A DNA stretch of 42,757 nt from Solobacterium sp. UBA1761 (GTDB taxonomy: Bacteria > Bacillota_I > Bacilli_A > Erysipelotrichales > Erysipelotrichaceae), in the NCBI GenBank assembly GCA_002315565.1, contig DCHD01000025.1:1-42757 (forward strand), given 5' to 3'. The position numbers and the translations under genes are program-made. Below are positions 16,789 to 25,770 of this stretch, piece by piece. The notes under the pieces are model-generated. The model ran no database searches. It saw only the letters and a program-made list of their open reading frames with translations, and was not told where the DNA came from. Numbering within the stretch: the first letter of the stretch is position 1; every line of letters starts with the position of its first letter.

Positions 16789-16815
16789 AGGGCTGTCAAT
16801 TGACAGCCCTTTTTA
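16789..16815 (+). terminator. Strong terminator after the binding-protein gene
   Basis: A perfect palindrome, AGGGCTGTCAATTGACAGCCCT (written here in plain form, stem of 9-11 pairs), is followed by TTTTT. It should end most transcripts of the binding-protein gene, giving it higher expression than the rest of the cluster. Confidence 0.9.
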
Positions 16816-16827
16816 TTGAAATATAAA
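16800..16827 (+). promoter_or_regulatory. Promoter of the sensor-kinase operon, embedded in the terminator
   Basis: A perfect -35 TTGACA (16800-16805) lies inside the descending arm of the upstream terminator. TATAAA (16822-16827) follows at a 16-base spacing. The start codon at 16846 would then have a leader of about a dozen bases and no Shine-Dalgarno. A second -10-like TAAAAT (16833-16838) lies 7 bases before the ATG. Confidence 0.6.
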
Positions 16828-16845
16828 CAATGTAAAATTAAAGAA

Positions 16846-18558
16846 ATGAAAAGATTCAACTCATTAAGAAAAGTAGCAACAGCTTTACTGTTTATCATAC
16901 TGGTAATAACTGGTATTTTTATGGTTTTTACCTATTCAAACTATAACAATAAGATACGTAACGCAGTTCTTATTGACAACTCATCTAATGCTAAGCAGTG
17001 GGCTTATCTGACAGACGCAAGACTCAACGCCATCTATGAACACATCTACGACAATTGTGTATATCTGTATAAAAACACGGAAACAAGAAGTGGAAGTGAG
17101 ATGATGGATGTTATCGTAAATAAAGATGTGGCAGATCAGATGGCATACAGCCTGATTTCTTCCGAAGATGCCGACTGTTTCTTTATTTACGACAGCGATA
17201 CCGGGATGCTCATTTTCTCAGGTTCCAATGATACGACCAATGTAACTCAGGTTCAGCTTAAGGAAAATGTCAGACGTATCTGTCCGGAAATAGAGACATC
17301 CGGTCTGAACAACAGAAACTGGAATATTGTTACAATTCTTGGACATGGTTATTTCTATAAAAGCGTAAGACTTGGCAAATATATCTGCGGAGCTTTGAGT
17401 GCATGTGACAAATACGATATTAATGACAGCCTGTATCTGCCAAACAGCGATATATCTTCTTTCTTTGTGAATGACAATACGATTACCTGTGCCGGAGGAA
17501 ATAAGGATCTAAGTGAAATAATCGATCTTGAAGGCGAAGAAGACTATTTCAAAGATGACTATGCTGTAAGTCTGATTCCTTATCAGACAATCAATGGTGG
17601 TATTGTTCTGATATCTCAAACACCAAGCCCTTTAAAGAGTGATTATCTGCAGCAGTCTATTCTTGTTGCGTTTGCGGTACTCTGTTTTGTGCTTATGCTG
17701 ACACTGATTATCTACATCAACAGGAAGATAAAAAAACCGGGTGCCAGACTGATGGAGGCCAATTCAAAAGTTGCATCAGGCGATTTTGAATACAGACTGA
17801 ATGTTGACGAAGCAGGAAGCGAAGAGTTCGAGAATCTTTTCAACAGTTTCAATGAAATGACTGATCAGATTTCAAAACTGAAGATTGAACAGTATGATAT
17901 GCAGATCAAGGAAGAGACCAACAAACTGGTTATGTTAAGAGCTCAGGTAAGGCCACATACATTTCTTAATGCTTTGACAACAGTCAATAATATGACCTAT
18001 GACAAATCACCTGAAGAAATCAGAAAATATATCAATAAGTTTGCCAAGTTCACAAGGTATATGCTGCAGACATATTCAGAGTATACTACCATAAAGGAAG
18101 AACTTGGGCATATTGAAAACTATATTGACATTCAGCGTATCCGAACAGATAAGGATATTGTTCTGACAATCAATTGTCCTGAAATACTGGAAGAAGAAAA
18201 GATGCCGTTTTTGATGCTTTATACGCTGGTAGAAAACTCACTGAAACACAATATCGTTGAAGGTAATGAAATCAGGATAACAGTAAGTATCAGACAGCAC
18301 AGTGATGACAGTTTTGAAGGCATTTCCATGATTGAAGAGGATAACGGTAATGGTTTCTCTAAAGAATCATTAGAGAAACTTGAGGCAACTGATGAAATGT
18401 TCACCAAGGAACACCTCGGTTTGACCAATGTCAGATATACACTTAACCTGATGTTCAGACGTAACGATCTGATGCACATCAGTAATAAGGAAGATGGTGG
18501 TGCAAGGGTAGAAATACTCATACCAAAAGGAGACACACATGAAAATACTGGTATGTGA
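16846..18558 (+). CDS. Sensor histidine kinase, YesM type
   Basis: A 570-residue membrane kinase. The start chosen is ATG 16846, directly before MKRFNSLRKV; a TTG at 16816 would sit inside the promoter. TM1 is at about 10-30, an extracellular sensor domain at 35-265, TM2 at about 270-291, then HAMP and a His_kinase/HATPase module. The phospho-acceptor His371 is in VRPHTFLN, where the usual HFLYN is altered. The N box LVENSLKHNI has Asn464 and the G box is DNGNGFS. Such kinases pair with YesN-type regulators and sense extracellular sugars or the loaded binding protein. The 3' end overlaps the regulator gene by 20 bases, so translation is coupled. Confidence 0.92.
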   Translation: MKRFNSLRKVATALLFIILVITGIFMVFTYSNYNNKIRNAVLIDNSSNAKQWAYLTDARLNAIYEHIYDNCVYLYKNTETRSGSEMMDVIVNKDVADQMAYSLISSEDADCFFIYDSDTGMLIFSGSNDTTNVTQVQLKENVRRICPEIETSGLNNRNWNIVTILGHGYFYKSVRLGKYICGALSACDKYDINDSLYLPNSDISSFFVNDNTITCAGGNKDLSEIIDLEGEEDYFKDDYAVSLIPYQTINGGIVLISQTPSPLKSDYLQQSILVAFAVLCFVLMLTLIIYINRKIKKPGARLMEANSKVASGDFEYRLNVDEAGSEEFENLFNSFNEMTDQISKLKIEQYDMQIKEETNKLVMLRAQVRPHTFLNALTTVNNMTYDKSPEEIRKYINKFAKFTRYMLQTYSEYTTIKEELGHIENYIDIQRIRTDKDIVLTINCPEILEEEKMPFLMLYTLVENSLKHNIVEGNEIRITVSIRQHSDDSFEGISMIEEDNGNGFSKESLEKLEATDEMFTKEHLGLTNVRYTLNLMFRRNDLMHISNKEDGGARVEILIPKGDTHENTGM

Positions 18559-20071
18559 TGATGATGTTTCAACAGTTGAAGTATTAAGAAAACAGATAAA
18601 TTATGAAGAGTTGGGCATTGATACATTTTTATGTGCCTATAACGGTCTTGAAGCAGAAGAAATAATCTTGAGTGAAAAGCCGGAGATTGTCTTATGTGAT
18701 ATCGGCATGCCTAAAGAAGATGGTATGGCTGTACTTAAATATATCTATACAAACAGGATCGATACGGAGTTTGCTTTTCTGACCTGCTATGAAGATTTTG
18801 CTTATGCAAAAAAAGCTTTACAGTATGGGGCATCCGATTATATAAATAAACCTTTTGAGATTGAGGAAATCGTCATCGCCATTCAGAACCTGATGACCAA
18901 ATACACAAAAAAGCATAATACTGCAAACAGCAAAAACAATGTGGTTTCATCAGTTTTCAAAGAAATATCTGATGGTGTATATCCGTCAAAAGAAGAAATA
19001 ATTCAGGTATTAAAGAACAATGGAATAGAGATCGATGTTGACTCAAAGTGGCGTATTGTCTTCTCATGTGCCGATATGGCCAATGCGATAAAGATCAGAT
19101 GGTCTACTGATCTTCTGTTCTATGGAAATGAAGAAATGCATCAGAATATCCTTCTTAAAGGAAATAAAATTTCAGCTACCAATGCCTATATGGATAATAA
19201 ATATATCTGGAATATTACGATAATGCCAGATGAAGATGAAGAAGATCTGAACGAAAAACTGGAAGAGTTAAGGCAGCACTGTATTGGACATATGTCGCTT
19301 GATCCGGCAATTCTTTTAATGGATTCATTTTCGTTCTATGAACTGGCTGATAAGGTCACTGAAGCCTATGGCATAATCAGAAGAGTAAGAACCAATAAGG
19401 GACGTATTTACCTGCAGAAAGAGGCAGAAGAATACATGGAATCGGATATCGATGTGATAAATGACAATCAGGTGCTGTGGCTTCTGAAATCCAAAGACAG
19501 AAAGGGTTATCTTGACTATATGTCAGGTATAATCTACAAAATAGAAAACAATCCGGTAAATCTTGAACAGTTCAAGAAAGAGATAATCAATATTTTTCTG
19601 ACAGCAATGAAAGACAATGGTGTTGCTTCAAAAGCATTGTTTGAAAACAGTACAGTTATAAGGGCTGATCGTGGATCTGTCGATTCCAACAGTTCATTAT
19701 TGAAGTACGCTGAAGCTTTGATGGATGGTTTTGAGGAAGTGATGCTTCAGGTCGTTGACAGCAATGACATCATTACCAGAGCCAAGAAATATATTGATGA
19801 GAATTATCGTAACAATATTGACAGAGAAGATGTTGCTGCAGCAGCATTTGTAACACCTAACTATCTATCAAAACAGTTTCGAATCAAGATGAATACCAAT
19901 ATGCGTGAGTATATCAACAGACTGCGTATTGAAGAAGCGCAGAGGCTGCTTCTTACTACTTCAATGTCTGTATCGGAAGTAGCTACCTATGTCGGTTATG
20001 ACAATATTTCCTACTTCTCTACGGTATTCAGAAAGTTTACCAACAAATCACCGATTGACTGGAGGAACTAA
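18539..20071 (+). CDS. Response regulator, YesN type (REC plus AraC HTH)
   Basis: A 510-residue regulator. The receiver domain (about 1-120) has the acidic pocket CDDD (6-9), phospho-acceptor Asp54 (LCDIGMP), Thr82 and Lys104 (YINKPFE). The last ~100 residues are an AraC-family double HTH with FVTPNYLSKQF and VATYVGYDNISYFSTVFRK. The middle part is a linker seen in YesN proteins. It presumably activates the adjacent transport and hydrolase genes, possibly through the repeats at 15181-15205. An AGGAG-like region lies at the kinase's 3' end, and the next gene starts directly after its stop. Confidence 0.93.
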   Translation: MKILVCDDDVSTVEVLRKQINYEELGIDTFLCAYNGLEAEEIILSEKPEIVLCDIGMPKEDGMAVLKYIYTNRIDTEFAFLTCYEDFAYAKKALQYGASDYINKPFEIEEIVIAIQNLMTKYTKKHNTANSKNNVVSSVFKEISDGVYPSKEEIIQVLKNNGIEIDVDSKWRIVFSCADMANAIKIRWSTDLLFYGNEEMHQNILLKGNKISATNAYMDNKYIWNITIMPDEDEEDLNEKLEELRQHCIGHMSLDPAILLMDSFSFYELADKVTEAYGIIRRVRTNKGRIYLQKEAEEYMESDIDVINDNQVLWLLKSKDRKGYLDYMSGIIYKIENNPVNLEQFKKEIINIFLTAMKDNGVASKALFENSTVIRADRGSVDSNSSLLKYAEALMDGFEEVMLQVVDSNDIITRAKKYIDENYRNNIDREDVAAAAFVTPNYLSKQFRIKMNTNMREYINRLRIEEAQRLLLTTSMSVSEVATYVGYDNISYFSTVFRKFTNKSPIDWRN

Positions 20072-20734
20072 ATGCGTTTTATAGAAGATATCAGAAAAGA
20101 CAGAATAAAGATAAGTCAGATGGAAACCAGAAAAGAAAAACTGCTTTTCATTTGGGATTACTATAAGTTTGTGATTATTGCGGTTGTGTGTATTCTGCTG
20201 ATTGGCGGTATATCAGTCGGCCAGGCTTTAAGGGCAAAAGATGTTGCCATGTATGTTGTAACACTGAACTCAGATTATTCAATCAATGAGGTAGATGAGA
20301 CTGTCTTTATGGATGGACTTGTTAAGGAAGGCTATGAGCCAGGTGACAAGGTTGTTGATGTCAATGATTTCATGAGTCTTGGCGGTATGTTTACTGAAGA
20401 AGAAGACATCTCAACCATGCAGGTTCTGACAGCACTCTTTACTATATCTGACCTGGATGTTTTTGTGGCTGATGAAGAGTATTTTGCCAAGTATGTAGAA
20501 GATGATGGTTATGCTGATCTTTCAAAACTTATCGATGGTGATATTCTTAACAGTCAGAAACTGTATAAACACGTCAACTCTGATGGAGTAGAGGTAGTAG
20601 ATGGGATTTATCTTGAGCCAGGTTCTATGCTTCATAAAGCTGGTTATTACCATGATGAGGTACTTATTGGTGCCTGTGCCAGCGGAAACAACCTGGAAGA
20701 GGCAATTTTATTCATAAAAAGTCTAATTGATTAG
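20072..20734 (+). CDS. Single-pass membrane protein of unknown function in the YesMN operon
   Basis: A 220-residue protein I do not recognise as a named family. Residues 1-34 are charged and cytoplasmic, about 35-52 form one transmembrane helix (VIIAVVCILLIGGISVG), and the rest is an acidic extracellular domain. Part of that domain (DVFVADEEYFAKYV...YADLSKLIDG) reads like a fragment of the C-terminal lobe of a sugar-binding protein. The ATG follows the regulator stop directly, behind GGAGG. Its place suggests an accessory sensor that contacts the kinase or binding protein. That is inference from position only. Confidence 0.7.
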   Translation: MRFIEDIRKDRIKISQMETRKEKLLFIWDYYKFVIIAVVCILLIGGISVGQALRAKDVAMYVVTLNSDYSINEVDETVFMDGLVKEGYEPGDKVVDVNDFMSLGGMFTEEEDISTMQVLTALFTISDLDVFVADEEYFAKYVEDDGYADLSKLIDGDILNSQKLYKHVNSDGVEVVDGIYLEPGSMLHKAGYYHDEVLIGACASGNNLEEAILFIKSLID

Positions 20735-20825
20735 AAAATGACAAAACGAGATTACTTTTTTTAATGTGTCATACTCCTGTTTCTTATTATCATTAATTTA
20801 AGACAGAAGGAATAGGAGTTTTATT
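20735..20825 (+). promoter_or_regulatory. Probable promoter region of the permease operon
   Basis: The 91 bases hold a -10-like TATCAT (20788-20793) and loosely inverted ATGACA/TGTCAT arms (20738-20743, 20767-20772). A strong Shine-Dalgarno (AATAGGAG) precedes the permease ATG. No terminator is visible, so read-through from the regulator genes is possible. Confidence 0.3.
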
Positions 20826-21794
20826 ATGAGTAAAGACAAGAAAACTGTTAATTCCGAATTTGACAATGTTTTGGCTCAGCAGAAAAAAGCTGCTAAAAAA
20901 GAAGCCTTCAAACAGAGCATTCCTCTGTATCTGATGCTTATACCAGGGCTTCTTTATCTGGTTGCCAACAACTATCTGCCAATGTTCGGTATTGCGATTG
21001 CATTCAAACGTGTCAACTTCGCACAGGGTATCTTTAAGAGCCCTTGGGTAGGATTCAGTAACTTTGAATATCTGTTCAAGACCAAAGATGCTTACATCAT
21101 GATCAGAAACACTCTTGCATATAATGCATTCTGGATTGTATTTGACATGTGTATTGCGATTTTCATTGCGTTATGTATGAATGAAATTGCTAAAAGAAAG
21201 ATTGCCAAACTGATTCAACCTATCATCTGTTTCCCTTCAATGGTTTCAGCTGTTATCCTGTCATTCTTGGTATATGCTTTCTTATCTTCAACATACGGTT
21301 ATCTGAACGCTACAGTATATGCTGATAATCCAGTAAACTGGTATGCACAGGCACAGTATTGGCCATTCATTTTGACTCTGGTACATATCTGGCAAAATTC
21401 AGGTCAAAGTTCAATCATCTACATGGCATCTATCGGTGGTATTGATAAGAGTATCTATGAATCAGCAAGAATCGATGGAGCAAGCAAGTTCCAGCAGATC
21501 AGATACATTACTCTTCCATTACTTAAACCAATGATTACTCTGATGCTGTTACTGTCAATCGGTCGTATCTTCAACTCTGACTTCGGTCTGTTCTATCAGG
21601 TACCACTGGGAAGTGGTCTGTTATATGAAACAACACAGACAATCGATACTTATGTATATCGTGCGCTGTTAGTTAACAATAATATCTCAATGTCTTCAGC
21701 AGCATCCGTATTCCAGGCAATTATCGGATTCGTGCTGGTACTGTTCTCTAATGCTCTGGTTAAGAGAATCAATCCAGAGAACTCACTGTTCTAG
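20826..21794 (+). CDS. Sugar ABC transporter permease, LplB type
   Basis: A 322-residue inner permease subunit with about six transmembrane helices after a charged N-terminus. The cytoplasmic EAA coupling loop reads ESARIDGASKFQQIRYITLPLLKP. Its opening IPLYLMLIPGLLYLV and WVGFSNFEYLF are typical of LplB-like permeases for complex oligosaccharides. It pairs with the permease 10 bases downstream and with the binding lipoprotein at 15280. The ATPase is probably the MsmX-type protein at the end of this operon. Confidence 0.93.
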   Translation: MSKDKKTVNSEFDNVLAQQKKAAKKEAFKQSIPLYLMLIPGLLYLVANNYLPMFGIAIAFKRVNFAQGIFKSPWVGFSNFEYLFKTKDAYIMIRNTLAYNAFWIVFDMCIAIFIALCMNEIAKRKIAKLIQPIICFPSMVSAVILSFLVYAFLSSTYGYLNATVYADNPVNWYAQAQYWPFILTLVHIWQNSGQSSIIYMASIGGIDKSIYESARIDGASKFQQIRYITLPLLKPMITLMLLLSIGRIFNSDFGLFYQVPLGSGLLYETTQTIDTYVYRALLVNNNISMSSAASVFQAIIGFVLVLFSNALVKRINPENSLF

Positions 21795-21804
21795 GAGAAA
21801 ACTT

Positions 21805-22722
21805 ATGGCAAAGAAAAATGACAATAAGATTAAACTGATGAAGGGTGAAAGAGGGTTCCATTACTCTGCCCTGGTTATAATGATTGCTCTGATGATTTTC
21901 TGTGTAGTTCCTTTCTTCCTGATGATGTCTGTTTCATTCTCATCTGAAGCGGCTCTAGTTAAGGGCTACAGATTCTGGCCTCAGGAATTCTCTTTTGCGG
22001 CTTATGTATTCCTATGGGTAAAACGTGCAACTATCTTAAGAGCTTATGGACTTACAATTCTGGTTACTGTATGCGGTACTGTAGGTTCTCTTGTGATTAC
22101 ATCAATGTTTGCATATCCGCTTTCAAGAAAAGACTTCAAACCAAGAAATGTCTTTGCATTCATTCTGTTCTTCACTATGCTGTTTAATGGTGGCATGACA
22201 GCCAGCTACATTATCTGGACAAGACTGTTCCATATCAAGGATACGGTTGCTGCTTATATTCTGCCTGGTGCATTGATGTCAGGTATGAACGTATTACTGG
22301 TAAGAAACTACTATAATGCAAATATTCCTTATTCTATCGTTGAAGCAGCAAGAATTGATGGAGCGAGCGACTGGAAGATTTATGCCAACATCATGGTTCC
22401 GCTTTCCAAACCGGTTATGACAACTATCGGTCTGTTCTCAGCACTTGGTTACTGGAACAACTGGTCAAGCGGTCTATACTATATTTCTAATCCAAAACTC
22501 TATACAATCCAGGTATACCTGAAGAAACTGATGGATTCTATTCAGTTCTTAAAGACAACCGACCTGGCAAGTGAAGCAGCTAAACTGGCTGCAAGTAAAC
22601 TGCCAAGTGAATCTGCTCGTATGGCCATTGCGATTATTGCGCTGGTACCAATTCTTTGTGTATATCCATTCATCCAGAAAGAACTTATTAAAGGTCTGGT
22701 AGTAGGAGGCGTTAAAGGATAA
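21805..22722 (+). CDS. Sugar ABC transporter permease, YtcP type
   Basis: A 305-residue permease. The start at 21805 is chosen because TAGGAG lies just upstream and MAKKNDNK fits the family N-terminus; an upstream ATG at 21751 lies inside the preceding gene. Six helices are visible, with the EAA loop EAARIDGASDWKIYANIMVPLSKP. It forms the heterodimeric channel with the LplB-type subunit. Its stop overlaps the next start (TAATG). Confidence 0.92.
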   Translation: MAKKNDNKIKLMKGERGFHYSALVIMIALMIFCVVPFFLMMSVSFSSEAALVKGYRFWPQEFSFAAYVFLWVKRATILRAYGLTILVTVCGTVGSLVITSMFAYPLSRKDFKPRNVFAFILFFTMLFNGGMTASYIIWTRLFHIKDTVAAYILPGALMSGMNVLLVRNYYNANIPYSIVEAARIDGASDWKIYANIMVPLSKPVMTTIGLFSALGYWNNWSSGLYYISNPKLYTIQVYLKKLMDSIQFLKTTDLASEAAKLAASKLPSESARMAIAIIALVPILCVYPFIQKELIKGLVVGGVKG

Positions 22723-24215
22723 TGATCAGAAAAGAATTCGAAAGAACAACACCTGAAGAGCTTGGCATAAGCTCCAAGGCTATTATTGAATATATTGATG
22801 AACTGGAAAGTTCTCAAACTGAGATGCACAGTCTTATCATCATGCGTCATGGAAAGATCTGTGCTGAAGGTACATGGGAACCATTCGGCAGAAACTTAAG
22901 ACATGGCCTACAGTCTCATACCAAGACTTATGCTGCTACTGCAGTCGGTATTGCCTATACTGAAGGATTGTTGAAGCTCGATGAAAGAATTATTGACATT
23001 TTCCCTGATAAGGCTCCAGAAAATCCAAGTGAAAATCTGAAGTTATTAACAGTAAAAGATGTATTATGCATGGGCTGTGGTATGGATACTATGCCAAGAC
23101 CTAGTGAAGACTGGATCAGGGAATTCCTGGCAACTCCAGTAAATCATAAACCTGGTACAACCTATATGTACAATTCAACAGGTTCTACTCTTCTTGGCGC
23201 AATCGTAAGAGAAAAGACTGGCTTAGGTCTTCATGATTATCTGACACCAAGACTGTTCAACAAGATTGGCATCAATCCTGATAACCTAAGATGGATGTGT
23301 ATGCCTGACGGTATGGAAGTTGGTGGCGGCGGACTGTTCGCAACTGTTGACGATAACCTTCGTTTAATGAAACTGTATGCGGATGGCGGTGTCTGGGAAG
23401 GTGAAAGAATCCTTGCTGAAGACTATGTAAAACTCGCTACAACAAATCAGAATGATTCTGCTACTGAATCAATCAATAACCCTGAAGCATTTGATAACTT
23501 CTTAGGTTACGGTTTCCAGATCTGGATGTGTAAACCTGAACACGCCTACAGAGCAGATGGCGCTATGGGTCAGTTCACAATCGTGCTCCCTGATCAAGAT
23601 ATGATTATTGCAATCACTGAGACTGCTGTTGGTGCACACTGGGCACAGTCTACACTGGACATTACCTGGAACTTTGTTGCCAAAGTAACTGGTGATGAAA
23701 AGATGAAGGAAAGTAAAGACCACGACGAACTGGTTAAGAAACTTGCTCATCTCAATGTCGGCAATCCAGTATGTCAGCCATTCTCTAAACTTAAAGATGA
23801 GATTGATGGCAAGACTTATACATTAACTAAAGGTCTTTTCACTCCATTTATGGGCAGTTTCATGTCTGGTGAAAGAGCAGACAACATCAAAGAATTCGGC
23901 TTTGAATTCGATGATTATGGCTTTATATGGAAGTTGGAACTTGAAAGTGGAAGAAAAGAAAATATCCGCTTTGCAACCTATGGTTCAAGATTCTCAAACT
24001 TAGTAGGTAAACCATCAGACCAAACTCAGTTATTACTGGCTGATGCTCATTTTGAAGGTGACAATAAACTTGTCATGAATTCAAGATTTGTAGAAACCTG
24101 TCTGACTGATGTCTATACAATGGAATTTAATGGTGATGACGTCAAGATTGATTCTGACAACAATTCAGCATGGAAATTCTTTAAAGACAATATTATTGAG
24201 GCAAAGAAAAAATAA
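22722..24215 (+). CDS. Serine beta-lactamase-fold hydrolase (class C / EstB-like)
   Basis: A 497-residue penicillin-binding-like hydrolase (PF00144) with a C-terminal extension of about 150 residues. The catalytic SxxK is SHTK (Ser65, Lys68). The Tyr motif is YMYNSTG (Tyr150), where the usual YSN is YNS. GAMGQF occupies the place of the third (KTG/HxG) motif. No signal peptide is visible, so a cell-wall role is unlikely. Cytoplasmic homologues include esterases and D-amino-acid amidases. Its position between the permeases and a deacetylase suggests it cleaves an ester or amide on the imported ligand. It is not expected to be an antibiotic-resistance enzyme. Confidence 0.85.
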   Translation: MIRKEFERTTPEELGISSKAIIEYIDELESSQTEMHSLIIMRHGKICAEGTWEPFGRNLRHGLQSHTKTYAATAVGIAYTEGLLKLDERIIDIFPDKAPENPSENLKLLTVKDVLCMGCGMDTMPRPSEDWIREFLATPVNHKPGTTYMYNSTGSTLLGAIVREKTGLGLHDYLTPRLFNKIGINPDNLRWMCMPDGMEVGGGGLFATVDDNLRLMKLYADGGVWEGERILAEDYVKLATTNQNDSATESINNPEAFDNFLGYGFQIWMCKPEHAYRADGAMGQFTIVLPDQDMIIAITETAVGAHWAQSTLDITWNFVAKVTGDEKMKESKDHDELVKKLAHLNVGNPVCQPFSKLKDEIDGKTYTLTKGLFTPFMGSFMSGERADNIKEFGFEFDDYGFIWKLELESGRKENIRFATYGSRFSNLVGKPSDQTQLLLADAHFEGDNKLVMNSRFVETCLTDVYTMEFNGDDVKIDSDNNSAWKFFKDNIIEAKKK

Positions 24216-24217
24216 TT

Positions 24218-25057
24218 ATGGCTAGACGATTTGATTCACTTGTATATCCAGGTGGCAGATTGAAGGCCTTCACATTAAGCTACGACGACGGTGTTTTTCA
24301 GGACCGTCGTTTAGTTGCTTTATTCAACAAATATAATCTGAAGGCAACTTTCAATCTGAACTATGGAACACTGGGCAAAAAAGAAATACTCGGTGGTAAA
24401 TTTGATGTATCAAAGATTGATAAAGAAGAAGTAGTTGAACTTTATAAGGGACATGAAGTGGCTGGACATATGCTGTACCATTCACTTCCTACTGGCATCA
24501 AATCTCCGCTTCTTACCTATGAAATCATTGAAGACAAGAAAGAACTGGAAAGACTGACAGGCACCATTTTAAGAATGTTTGCCTATCCTTTCGGTATCTT
24601 CAATAATGACACAAAAGAAGCTTTAAGGCTTGCCGGTTATAAAGGCGCAAGAACTATCAAGTCAACTCATGAATTCAGACTTCCTGAAGACACACTCGAA
24701 TGGAATCCGACCTGTCATCACGATGACAAGGAAGTATTTGAACTGCTTGACAAGTTTGTAAACGGCATGCTGCCAGGAGCATCTTTATTCTATCTCTGGG
24801 GTCATGCCTATGAGTTTGACGGAAATAATAACTGGGAACATATCGAAAAGATCTGCCAGTATATCGATGAACACCGTGAAGGCATCTGGTTCTGTACCAA
24901 TGGCGAACTCCTTGATTATTTGAATGCCTACAGCAATCTCGTGTATAGTGTAGATGGAAGTATGATTTTTAATCCCTCAAGTATTGATGTAGAGATCATG
25001 CTTGATTTCGGCAAGAATGTTGTTATTTCTGCCGGAAAAACTGTTACTGTTGAATAA
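24218..25057 (+). CDS. Polysaccharide deacetylase-family protein (CE4/NodB)
   Basis: A 279-residue NodB-homology protein. Motif 1 is LSYDDG with Asp23 and Asp24, motif 2 is HMLYH (His84, His88) in place of H(S/T)xxH, and motif 3 is around MFAYPFG. These residues bind a metal and remove N- or O-acetyl groups. There is no signal peptide, which differs from the cell-wall chitin or peptidoglycan deacetylases and matches the other cytoplasmic esterases here. The start has only a poorly placed GAGG, so translation probably depends on coupling to the upstream gene two bases away. It overlaps the next gene by one base. Confidence 0.87.
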   Translation: MARRFDSLVYPGGRLKAFTLSYDDGVFQDRRLVALFNKYNLKATFNLNYGTLGKKEILGGKFDVSKIDKEEVVELYKGHEVAGHMLYHSLPTGIKSPLLTYEIIEDKKELERLTGTILRMFAYPFGIFNNDTKEALRLAGYKGARTIKSTHEFRLPEDTLEWNPTCHHDDKEVFELLDKFVNGMLPGASLFYLWGHAYEFDGNNNWEHIEKICQYIDEHREGIWFCTNGELLDYLNAYSNLVYSVDGSMIFNPSSIDVEIMLDFGKNVVISAGKTVTVE

Positions 25058-25770
25058 TGAATGGATTTAAATACGACAACGTTTTAATCAAATTACTGAC
25101 AACTATGGCAAATATGCTTATTGTCAGTTTTTATTGGCTTATCACTTCAATTCCACTTGTAACCATCATGTGTTCGAGTGCCGCCTTATATAAAACCTGC
25201 ATCAAGGCTATCTTTATTGAAGAAAAGGGTGAAGGTATCACTTCAGTCTACTTTAAGGAATTCAAAGATTCTCTAAAGCCTGGTATCGTATTGTCTTTGA
25301 TTGTGGTTGTTGCAGCATTCTTTATCTACACCGGCATTGATACCGGATTACAGATCTATAAACTTGGTGAATTGGGGCTTGCCTATCTTGTGTTAGGCAT
25401 CGTGATAACTGTTGCCTGTCTGGCAGGAGTCATCTATCTTCCTGCTGTCATCTCAAGATTTGAGGTCGATGTTAAGAATGCCATCAGGCTTTCATTTTAT
25501 CTTTCCAGCATCAATCTGTTAGAGACATTGTGGTTTATTCTGCTACTTGCAGGAATGGTCTGGACAATTGATCTTTTTCCACTCATTATTGTGATTATGC
25601 CTGCACTGTATATCGATATGATCAGAGTTGGTGTTGAAAGAAAAATCAATAAATATATTGTGGACAATCACCTGGTGGATGACACAAAGAAGAAAAAGAA
25701 AAAGAACAAAGAAGAAGATATTGACAGTATCGATATAGAAAAGAATATTTCAAAGAAGAAAAATGGCTGA
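25057..25770 (+). CDS. YesL-like membrane protein (DUF624)
   Basis: A 237-residue integral membrane protein with about five hydrophobic segments in the DUF624/YesL pattern (FYWLITSIPLVTI, then ALYKTCIKAI). The last ~30 residues are a highly charged tail with a run of six lysines. YesL proteins occur almost only in YesMN/sugar-ABC loci; their role is unknown, perhaps modulating the transporter. It overlaps the deacetylase by one base and the following ATPase by 8 bases. Confidence 0.87.
   Translation: MNGFKYDNVLIKLLTTMANMLIVSFYWLITSIPLVTIMCSSAALYKTCIKAIFIEEKGEGITSVYFKEFKDSLKPGIVLSLIVVVAAFFIYTGIDTGLQIYKLGELGLAYLVLGIVITVACLAGVIYLPAVISRFEVDVKNAIRLSFYLSSINLLETLWFILLLAGMVWTIDLFPLIIVIMPALYIDMIRVGVERKINKYIVDNHLVDDTKKKKKKNKEEDIDSIDIEKNISKKKNG

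Noticed and set aside
16816..16845. TTG at 16816 as the start of the sensor kinase
   Set aside because: It would place the start inside the terminator/promoter region; the ATG at 16846 directly precedes the cytoplasmic residues before TM1.
21751..21804. Upstream ATG for the YtcP permease
   Set aside because: The extra residues are encoded by the overlapping end of the previous permease gene; TAGGAG supports the start at 21805.
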